Source of the DNA: Thiotrichaceae bacterium
GTDB taxonomy: Bacteria > Pseudomonadota > Gammaproteobacteria > Thiotrichales > Thiotrichaceae
Length of the DNA stretch: 11,733 nucleotides
Direction: 5' to 3'
Assembly: GCA_027008665.1 (NCBI GenBank)
Contig: JALVEA010000178.1
Location: 1-11,733, forward strand
This document shows positions 6,431 through 11,733 of the stretch, piece after piece. The first letter of the stretch is position 1, and every line of letters starts with the position of its first letter. The notes under the pieces were generated by a model. It was not told where the DNA came from. It worked only from the letters and a program-made list of their open reading frames with translations, and made no database searches. The translations under genes and the position numbers were made by a program.

Positions 6431-7684
6431 ATGAAGAATAAGATTTTACTATTAATTCCCTTACTGCTCTTTGCATTTTGGAGCGCTTCACTTCAGGCGG
6501 CTGTCTGGAAATCACAAAACAATTGGTCAAAAACTTGGGAAACAAAGTACCAAAATTGGGTCGCTAATAATTGGAAGCCTAATTTCTTTATGAACCCTAA
6601 TAATCAAAAGTATTATCGTATTCCACATGATTGCGCTGATGCCATTTATTTAATGCGTTTGGTTTTTTCTTATGAAAATAAACTTCCTTTTGTGATTAAT
6701 AATGCCAATAGACCTGGCAAACTATTAAGTAATAAAATGAAGCAATGGGATCATCTTTCAGAGCCACAGCGTATACGCCAGTTTATGTTGTATATCAATG
6801 ATCGAGTCGGTACACGTTCCTTAGCCAAGGATACTTATCCTATTCCATTAAGCCAGATCCGTGCAGGTGATCTCTATGTAGAACCTGGTTCTCACTCTTA
6901 TCAAATTATTGGGATTACCGACACAGGCATAACCGTCATTATGAGCTCAACCACACCTGCTAGTCCTAAAATGATGATTAAGCTTTACGCTTATCCTTTC
7001 TTTATTCCTAAAGATAAAAAGAATATGACCGATGGATATCGTCGTTTTAAATGGCCACGTAATATTCTTAAACCAATGAATAAGCAACCAGGATTTAGCG
7101 CAGAACAATATGCCATAGCAGCCAAGACAGAATATAATTATGTCGCCTTTACCGATATTATTGCTAAAAAACTTCGTAGAAGACCTGAACCGATTGGAGA
7201 AAAAACCAAACGTGTCCTACTTGGTCTTTGTGCTTTTGCAAAAGAGCGAGTCAATTACGTTAATGATGGGCTTAAATATCTACATAAATTACGCTCAACA
7301 AGGGGGAGAGGGGCTAGGTATTGTATGAATGCACAAGAGTATGATTATTACTCAACGCCATCGCGTGACAAAAGACTAAAACGCTATTTCCAAGAAGTGC
7401 TAAATATTGCTTATTCAGGCGGTGTTATTAAAGAAGGAAAAATCACTCCACAATTAATGGCGCGCGCTATTTTTCATGACGATGTGCCGCCTGAAATTGA
7501 ACAAGCATTAGATCAACATTGCCGTATTGCTGCTTATCCAGATGATGATAGAAAGTACATCAACCTACGCCAACTATGGGAAAGTATCGCTAAAGGAAAA
7601 ATATCATCCGATCCACATGCACCCTATCAAAATCGTTGGGGATTAACTGAGAAACCTTATGTTAAACAATGCCGTACTTTTTAA
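6431..7684 (+). CDS. Exported protein of unknown function, possible NlpC/P60- or papain-like fold
   Basis: I do not recognise this 417-residue family. A clear signal peptide (MKNKILLLIP then LLLFAFWSASLQAA) ends near residue 24, so the protein is exported to the periplasm or beyond. The mature N-terminus is rich in Trp and Asn. A block around Cys68 (IPHDCADAIYLMR, 65-76) and a block IRAGDLYVEPGSHSYQIIGIT (143-163, with His155) resemble the Cys-helix and the 'GD...H' strand pair of NlpC/P60 or related cysteine amidases. On that reading Cys68 and His155 would be the catalytic pair. Further cysteines (267, 298, 364, 414) could form disulfides. The C-terminal half is basic and helical with no visible repeat. 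AAAGGA (6413-6418) is the likely ribosome site, at a rather long distance. It appears to be a single gene. The enzyme assignment is inference only. Confidence 0.82.
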   Translation: MKNKILLLIPLLLFAFWSASLQAAVWKSQNNWSKTWETKYQNWVANNWKPNFFMNPNNQKYYRIPHDCADAIYLMRLVFSYENKLPFVINNANRPGKLLSNKMKQWDHLSEPQRIRQFMLYINDRVGTRSLAKDTYPIPLSQIRAGDLYVEPGSHSYQIIGITDTGITVIMSSTTPASPKMMIKLYAYPFFIPKDKKNMTDGYRRFKWPRNILKPMNKQPGFSAEQYAIAAKTEYNYVAFTDIIAKKLRRRPEPIGEKTKRVLLGLCAFAKERVNYVNDGLKYLHKLRSTRGRGARYCMNAQEYDYYSTPSRDKRLKRYFQEVLNIAYSGGVIKEGKITPQLMARAIFHDDVPPEIEQALDQHCRIAAYPDDDRKYINLRQLWESIAKGKISSDPHAPYQNRWGLTEKPYVKQCRTF

Positions 7685-7842
7685 GAAGTTTAGCTTAAAT
7701 GCAATAAAGCCTCACAGTTTCCTACAAGGTTTCTTTAAAACGTTTTGATTAGGTTACAAATTCCGCGGAGCTAAATAATGAATGATGTCGATAAATTTTA
7801 AATTTTTATATTGCATCTATTTTGCCATTAAATTCGTACTAG

Positions 7843-7881
7843 TCACATAAATCATATTCGAATTGAATATGATTTATGTGA
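7843..7881. repeat. Perfect 17-bp inverted repeat before the rhodanese gene
   Basis: TCACATAAATCATATTC (7843-7859) is mirrored perfectly by its reverse complement at 7865-7881, separated only by GAATT. The right arm ends 47 bp before the rhodanese start used here. No T-run follows on either strand, which argues against a simple terminator. The AT-rich symmetric arms suit an operator for a dimeric regulator, a leader hairpin or the remains of a small mobile element. The rest of the 244-bp gap shows an 8-bp palindrome (TCCGCGGA, 7762-7769) and nothing else I can name. Confidence 0.6.
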
Positions 7882-7928
7882 AAAACTACAAAATAATTTT
7901 TTATAATAAACCAACTAGGACTTTTAAA

Positions 7929-8372
7929 ATGAAAATACCCAGTATCATTCTGATTTTAGCGATAACAATGATTTCCATTGTTCATGCTGATGTAGCTGGA
8001 ATCAAAGGGGGAAAGCAATTACAAGCGGAAGCTGCAAAGCATATTAAAAATATCAGCACCGTAGAGCTTAAAAAATTATTAGCCGATGACCTTGAAGTTG
8101 TCTTAATCGATATACGTCTCCCCTCTGAAATCAAATCAATGGGAGGAGCCATTAAAGCACAGCAAAATATTAATATCCCTAGAGGTTGGTTAGAATGGCG
8201 AGTCACCAATGTAGCATTGGATAAAGATACCCCTATCGTTGTTTATTGCGGTGCAAATATTCGCAGTCCTTTAGCAACAGATACCCTAATGAAAATGGGA
8301 TATACCCATGTAAAAAACTATACTGATGGATATATAGGCTGGAAAAAAGCAGGATTACCAATCGTCAAATAA
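7929..8372 (+). CDS. Periplasmic rhodanese-like protein
   Basis: A single-domain rhodanese (sulfurtransferase fold) exported to the periplasm. From the ATG at 7929 the 147-residue product begins with a signal peptide (MKIPSIILIL, then AITMISIVHA), likely cut after Ala20. This start has AGGA at 7917-7920, 8 bp upstream. The in-frame ATG at 7863 would lie inside the inverted repeat, lacks a ribosome site and would put 22 polar residues before the signal, so it is rejected. The domain shows VVLIDIRLPSE (57-67, Asp61) and the active loop CGANIRS (Cys107, Arg112), a six-residue loop of the kind that carries persulfide sulfur. It also has the closing YTDGYIGWKKAGLPI motif (131-145). The sulfur donor and acceptor are unknown. 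A hairpin at 8398-8426 could end its transcript, making it monocistronic. Confidence 0.88.
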   Translation: MKIPSIILILAITMISIVHADVAGIKGGKQLQAEAAKHIKNISTVELKKLLADDLEVVLIDIRLPSEIKSMGGAIKAQQNINIPRGWLEWRVTNVALDKDTPIVVYCGANIRSPLATDTLMKMGYTHVKNYTDGYIGWKKAGLPIVK

Positions 8373-8397
8373 GCTTAGTTCCTCTGAAGAAACAGCA

Positions 8398-8429
8398 GGG
8401 ATCCAAGCCTAGGCTTGGATTCCTTTCGT
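8398..8429 (+). terminator. Strong hairpin after the rhodanese gene, probable terminator
   Basis: GGGATCCAAGCC (8398-8409) pairs with GGCTTGGATTCC (8412-8423), a 12-bp stem with one G-T wobble and a tight TA centre. It lies 26 bp after the rhodanese stop and is followed by TTTCGTT, a short and interrupted T-run. Intrinsic termination is the simplest reading, although the near-symmetry would also suit a repeat element. Confidence 0.5.
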
Positions 8430-8466
8430 TAGCTGGATGGGTTTTGTGAACTGTAACTAAAAGGGC

Positions 8467-8516
8467 ACCCGTAATGCACAAGGTTCTGAACAATAAAAGA
8501 CTCAGGCAATACGGGT
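8467..8516. repeat. Short inverted repeat (ACCCGTA/TACGGGT) in the rhodanese-folE2 gap
   Basis: ACCCGTA (8467-8473) and TACGGGT (8510-8516) are perfect inverted copies 36 nt apart. Together with the hairpin at 8398-8423 they give this 289-bp non-coding gap unusual symmetry and locally higher G+C. It could be a small RNA or repeat-element remnant. I see no transposase fragment and cannot assign it. Confidence 0.3.
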
Positions 8517-8620
8517 TGTTTAAGGAGTGACTTGAGTTTAAGTTGATAAGCCTTGGTTTAATTCGTCTATCAAATTATATTTTAAGAAGGAATTAGCCGT
8601 TTTTCTAAACGCTATTAATG

Positions 8621-8655
8621 TATAATGTCGCGTTTTTTGTATTTTATAAAAAGGA
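8621..8655 (+). promoter_or_regulatory. Perfect -10 hexamer and ribosome site for folE2
   Basis: TATAAT (8621-8626) is a perfect -10 hexamer, though no good -35 is seen 16-18 bp upstream. The predicted start near 8633 would leave a leader of about 30 nt. The Shine-Dalgarno AAGGA (8651-8655) lies 6 bp before the ATG. A weak -35 suggests activator dependence or a promoter tuned by a repressor. folE2 genes are often Zur-controlled, but no convincing Zur palindrome is visible here. Confidence 0.45.
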
Positions 8656-8661
8656 CTCTTT

Positions 8662-9636
8662 ATGAGTGCGAATGAAGCCTGTATAGATAATAGTTGTAGT
8701 TTACCTGATATAGCCAATGAGCCCCATTGTGGGCCTAATTCACCTTTAAATTGGGTCGGTATGGGTGAAATTGAAATGCCTGTTTTTCTCATGAATGGTA
8801 AGCAGGAGCGTATTCAGTCGCTTGCTCACGTACAAGCTTATGTCAATTTGACCGATCCTGATAGCAAGGGTATTCACATGTCACGTCTTTACCTTGCTGT
8901 TGATGAGATATTGAGTAATGATGTTTTAACGCCTTCGCTATTGCGTAAGGTTGTGGAGTCTTTTGCTACATCACACAAAGATATTAGCGATAGTGCTTAT
9001 TTGGAGTGTCGAGTTAATTTCTTTGAGCGTAGAGAGTCTTTAAAAAGTGATAATACAGGTTGGAAGAATTATAAAGTTCGTCCTATTATTTCACTGCACA
9101 AAGTGGAAATCAGCACAGAGTTGAGTGTTGAAGTCCCTTATTCATCTACTTGTCCCTGTTCGGCGGCATTAGCGCGTGATCTTATTCAGCAGGGTTTTAA
9201 GGCACAGTTTGAGCGACAAAAGACATTGGATTATAAGGCTATTCATGATTGGTTAGGTACAACCGATGGCATCAGTGCAACACCGCATAGTCAGCGTAGT
9301 GTTGCGCAAATTCGAGTCAAATTAAATGAGAAGGTTGATGAATTGCCTATTTCACGTTTAATTGATCAGATTGAAAATGCTTTACAAACTCCTGTGCAAG
9401 CAGCAGTAAAACGGGCGGATGAACAGGAGTTTGCACGTCTTAATGCGAGTAATTTAATGTTTTGCGAAGATGCCGCTAGGCGTTTGCAAGCGGCCTTAGC
9501 GGTTGATAAAACATTGGATGATTTTTGGATTCGAGTCAATCATATGGAAAGTTTACACCCGCATAATGCAGTTGCTGTGGTGGTTAAAGGGGTGAAAAAT
9601 GGTTATCGAGATGATCCAAGAGAGCTTCCTTATTAG
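8662..9636 (+). CDS. folE2: GTP cyclohydrolase I, FolE2 (type IB)
   Basis: FolE2 converts GTP to 7,8-dihydroneopterin triphosphate, the first step toward tetrahydrofolate (and a source of queuosine precursors). It is the family that can work without zinc. The 324-residue sequence carries the family blocks in order: LPDIANEPHCGPNSPLNWVG (14-33), GIHMSRLY (70-77), VPYSSTCPCSAALARDL (158-174, with the conserved active-site Cys in STCPC, Cys164), ATPHSQRS (206-213), NASNLMFCEDAARRL (261-275) and VNHMESLHPHNAV (292-304), with Glu and His likely to hold the metal. It is somewhat longer than many FolE2 proteins. The extra N-terminal residues contain Cys7, Cys12 and Cys23. The cytoplasmic enzyme appears to be transcribed alone or with the downstream glycosyltransferase; its stop codon lies inside a tandem repeat. 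Confidence 0.95.
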   Translation: MSANEACIDNSCSLPDIANEPHCGPNSPLNWVGMGEIEMPVFLMNGKQERIQSLAHVQAYVNLTDPDSKGIHMSRLYLAVDEILSNDVLTPSLLRKVVESFATSHKDISDSAYLECRVNFFERRESLKSDNTGWKNYKVRPIISLHKVEISTELSVEVPYSSTCPCSAALARDLIQQGFKAQFERQKTLDYKAIHDWLGTTDGISATPHSQRSVAQIRVKLNEKVDELPISRLIDQIENALQTPVQAAVKRADEQEFARLNASNLMFCEDAARRLQAALAVDKTLDDFWIRVNHMESLHPHNAVAVVVKGVKNGYRDDPRELPY

Positions 9637-9659
9637 AAATATTAAATTAGAAATATTAA
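9632..9659 (+). repeat. Perfect 14-bp tandem duplication spanning the folE2 stop
   Basis: ATTAGAAATATTAA occurs twice head to tail (9632-9645 and 9646-9659). The folE2 stop codon TAG (9634-9636) is in the first copy. The likely cause is replication slippage. The rest of the 64-bp gap to the next gene shows no strong terminator. Confidence 0.8.
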
Positions 9660-9700
9660 CCGCTCCTTAAACTTCTAGCTAATTAAGAGTCCAATCAACG

Positions 9701-11188
9701 ATGCCATTGATGAATAAAAATAATATTGGCAAAGCTTTACTAATACCTTCTAAAGAGTTGGTTTACTTACTACTGGCGCTATTAGTGTTTTTCTTATGGC
9801 GCTATGGCGTGGTTTCAAGCATGAGTGATAGCAGTGCCAGTTTATATGTTGATGAGGCGCAGTACTGGTTTTGGTCACAACATCTTGATTTTGGTTTTTA
9901 TTCTAAACCGCCTGTGATTGCTTTAATAATTGCCGCGACTACGTCCGTTTGCGGTGATAGTGAGACTTGTATCCGTGCTGGAAGCTTGATTATTTATCCC
10001 TTTACCAGTTTATTGATTTATTTTAGCGCTTCTTTTCTGTTTAATCGGCGTGTTGCGTTGGTGAGTGCATTAGTATTTGCCACATTGCCTGCGGTTAGTC
10101 TTTCATCATTAGTAATTTCTACCGATATTGCACTGTTCTTTTTTTGGGCATTGGCTTTTTATGGCTTGATCCGAGCCTTGGATTCTAATCAATGGCATTG
10201 GTGGTTATTGATGGGGTTTGCAGGTGGCATGGGAATGGAAAGCAAATACACCATGGGGATTTTTGTATTTTCTACTATTGCTTATTTTCTTGCGACGCAA
10301 CCGTTTTCTATTTTTAAAAATATTCGCTTATGGAGTGCGGCTTTTTTAGCCTTTATTTTATGGTTGCCTAATCTATATTGGAATGCACAGCATGACTATA
10401 TAACTTTTGTACATACCTCAGAAATCGCTGAATTTGAACAACGTCTCTTTCATTGGGATGAATTGGGAAATTTTATTATTGGACAATTCTTAGTATTTGG
10501 TCCTTTGTTTTTTATTTTATTCTTAAGCATTAGTTTTACCCAAAAAATAAAACATAAAGCTTTATTAATAAGTTTTAGCTGGATGTTTTTAGGTGTTATT
10601 TTATTACAAGCTTTATTAGGTCGTGCTAATGCAAATTGGGCAGCTCCCACTTATATTACTGCCAGTATTTTAGTTTCCGCATGGTTGTTACAAACAAAGC
10701 GTATACGCTTACTGGTCAGTGCTATTATTATTAATTTAATGCTAGGTGGTTTAGTTTATTATACACAACCAATATTTAATTTAGCAGGCTATGAATTAAA
10801 TAGTAAAACTGATCTACGCAAACGACTACGAGGATGGCGAGAAATTGGAGCGCAATATAAAGTGATTCAAGCACACTATCCCGATGCTATTTTATTAGGA
10901 ACAGATCGCACTATCCTCTCACATTTGCTTTATCATGCACGACCTAAGATGGTAATGACTTGGAATCCAGATCAGAAAATATGGCATCATTATGATCTTC
11001 AGGGTATGCTAAAGCAGCCATTAAATAAAACCTTTTTATTTGTGACAGACAAAGCATTACCGAATAAAATGATCGCTTCGTTTCAAAGCATTACTCAACT
11101 TAAACAAGTTTTAAAAGTACAAGTCTATCCTAATGTTACCCGAGAATATTCCGTTTATTATTTACAAAATTTTAAAGGGTATTTATAA
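9701..11188 (+). CDS. GT-C membrane glycosyltransferase (PMT/ArnT-like, GT39/GT83 type)
   Basis: A 495-residue polytopic inner-membrane protein with about 10 or more hydrophobic helices before residue 365 and a soluble, probably periplasmic, C-terminal domain. The loop after the first helix, LYVDEAQYWFWSQHLDFGFYSKPPVIA (48-74), is the signature of the 4-amino-4-deoxyarabinose transferase/dolichyl-phosphate-mannose transferase superfamily. Asp51/Glu52 are at the usual catalytic acid position. Such enzymes transfer a sugar from a polyprenyl-phosphate carrier to lipid A, a lipid or a protein on the outer face of the membrane. ESKYTMGIF (about 180) and LRGWREIG (about 369-376) are also typical. 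The start could be the ATG at 9701 or the one at 9710; neither has a strong ribosome site (AAGAGT at 9684-9689 slightly favours the former). The following PAP2 gene hints at work on lipid A or lipid carriers. The substrate cannot be told. Confidence 0.85.
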   Translation: MPLMNKNNIGKALLIPSKELVYLLLALLVFFLWRYGVVSSMSDSSASLYVDEAQYWFWSQHLDFGFYSKPPVIALIIAATTSVCGDSETCIRAGSLIIYPFTSLLIYFSASFLFNRRVALVSALVFATLPAVSLSSLVISTDIALFFFWALAFYGLIRALDSNQWHWWLLMGFAGGMGMESKYTMGIFVFSTIAYFLATQPFSIFKNIRLWSAAFLAFILWLPNLYWNAQHDYITFVHTSEIAEFEQRLFHWDELGNFIIGQFLVFGPLFFILFLSISFTQKIKHKALLISFSWMFLGVILLQALLGRANANWAAPTYITASILVSAWLLQTKRIRLLVSAIIINLMLGGLVYYTQPIFNLAGYELNSKTDLRKRLRGWREIGAQYKVIQAHYPDAILLGTDRTILSHLLYHARPKMVMTWNPDQKIWHHYDLQGMLKQPLNKTFLFVTDKALPNKMIASFQSITQLKQVLKVQVYPNVTREYSVYYLQNFKGYL

Positions 11189-11293
11189 ATATTCACTTAT
11201 TAAATTTCATCTTGATGACTAAAAAGCTGAAGCTTTCACTCCTTAAACACTTTGTTATAAGGAATTACTTTTTATTGAGGTCATTATTATTTT

Positions 11294-11733
11294 ATGCAAT
11301 TGGCTAAATTTTATAATTTATTGATTTTTATCATGTTAGTGATAGCACATACTGCCATTTTCTGGTTTTCTGATCTTGATTTGCGGGTTGCCAGTTTTTT
11401 TTATTATCCTGAGCAGAGTAACCCTTGGCCTTTAGGTGATTATCCTTTATGGAAGTTTTTTTATCAATTAGGACCGATTCTTAGTCTTAGTATTGTGCTT
11501 TCTACCTTGCTGATTATCTTCGTTTCTTTTATTAAAAAGGGATGGCAATCCTATCGTATTCAAGCCCTTTTTATTTTATCAAGCTTTTTATTAGGGCCTG
11601 GGTTGATTGTTAATACCGTCTTTAAAGATCATTGGGGGCGAACACGGCCAGCCTATATTGAGCAGTTTGGTGGCACAGAACACTATACGCCTCCCTTAAA
11701 ATACAATACAGAGGATGACGGAAATTCTTTTCC
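11294..11733 (+). CDS. PAP2-family membrane phosphatase, 5' part (3' end outside window)
   Basis: The ATG at 11294 opens 146 codons with no stop before the window ends. It is the only ATG after an in-frame TGA at 11276-11278; TGAGG (11276-11280) and AAGGA (about 11259-11263) are possible ribosome sites. The protein starts with a membrane helix (about 8-26), a periplasmic loop rich in aromatic residues (YYPEQSNPWPLGDYPLW), and further helices at about 58-80 and 89-109. The first phosphatase motif, KX6RP, is present as KDHWGRTRP (Lys111, Arg118, Pro119). The sequence ends at GNSF plus two bases (CC), where the PSGH motif would be expected. The family removes phosphate from membrane lipids. The spacing and the NTVFKDHWGRTRP context resemble lipid A phosphatases (LpxE/LpxF type) or undecaprenyl-diphosphate phosphatases. 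It follows the glycosyltransferase by 105 bp on the same strand. Confidence 0.82.
   Translation, partial: MQLAKFYNLLIFIMLVIAHTAIFWFSDLDLRVASFFYYPEQSNPWPLGDYPLWKFFYQLGPILSLSIVLSTLLIIFVSFIKKGWQSYRIQALFILSSFLLGPGLIVNTVFKDHWGRTRPAYIEQFGGTEHYTPPLKYNTEDDGNSF

Noticed and set aside
7778..7801. Seven-codon reading frame (MNDVDKF) with a GGAG sequence upstream
   Set aside because: Too short to tell from chance, and it does not overlap or lead into the next gene; no attenuator-like structure depends on it.
7863..7928. Longer rhodanese reading frame starting at ATG 7863
   Set aside because: This start lies inside the perfect inverted repeat, has no Shine-Dalgarno and puts polar residues before an otherwise standard signal peptide; ATG 7929 has a good AGGA.
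8597..8640. Zur operator before folE2
   Set aside because: The AATGTATAATGTCGC stretch has a superficial likeness to a Zur half-site but lacks the required inverted partner.
8538..8792. Minus-strand 84-residue frame before and over the folE2 start
   Set aside because: It overlaps the folE2 5' end and promoter, has no ribosome site worth noting and no recognisable composition.
11222..11240. Hairpin AAAGC-TGAA-GCTTT after the glycosyltransferase
   Set aside because: The stem has only 5 bp and lacks a T-run; not enough to call a terminator.

Overview
The window looks like chromosomal DNA from an AT-rich Gram-negative bacterium, most likely a gammaproteobacterium. This rests on an outer-membrane beta-barrel protein with a signal peptide, a PAP2-family membrane phosphatase of the type that acts on lipid A, MurJ, FolE2, and a vWA/PP2C/kinase triad whose order and lengths match Escherichia coli yegL-yegK-yegI as I remember them. 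No rRNA, tRNA, insertion sequence, CRISPR array or phage gene was seen. The species cannot be named from the sequence alone.

Layout. Bases 1-680 (minus strand) hold the N-terminal part of an outer-membrane beta-barrel protein that runs off the left edge, with a plausible promoter at 780-808. From 948 everything is on the plus strand. A small Phd/YefM-type antitoxin without a visible toxin overlaps the start of murJ (lipid II flippase) by 4 bp. After a 77-bp gap with a 12-bp palindrome comes the compact operon yegL (vWA domain), yegK (PP2C phosphatase, TTG start overlapping the yegL stop) and yegI (membrane-anchored Ser/Thr kinase with a C-terminal helix-hairpin-helix domain). Next are two single genes for exported proteins: an unrecognised 417-aa protein with a possible NlpC/P60- or papain-like Cys/His pair (6431-7684), and a 147-aa periplasmic rhodanese (7929-8372). 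The gaps around these two genes contain several inverted repeats, including a perfect 17-bp one at 7843-7881. Then follow folE2 (zinc-independent-type GTP cyclohydrolase I), an ArnT/PMT-like GT-C glycosyltransferase, and the 5' part of a PAP2 phosphatase that runs off the right edge.

How the genes may work together. The yegLKI triad is the main accessory system: a predicted phospho-switch made of a kinase, its opposing phosphatase and a metal-dependent vWA adaptor. It belongs to the 'TerY-P' type of triad known from comparative genomics, but here it stands without ter genes. The last two genes form a plausible envelope-modifying pair (lipid-linked sugar transfer and lipid phosphate removal), while murJ serves peptidoglycan synthesis. 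The remaining genes appear to be independent units. No intergenic stretch exceeds 300 bases; the longest are 681-947, 7685-7928 and 8373-8661, and their contents are listed as features.
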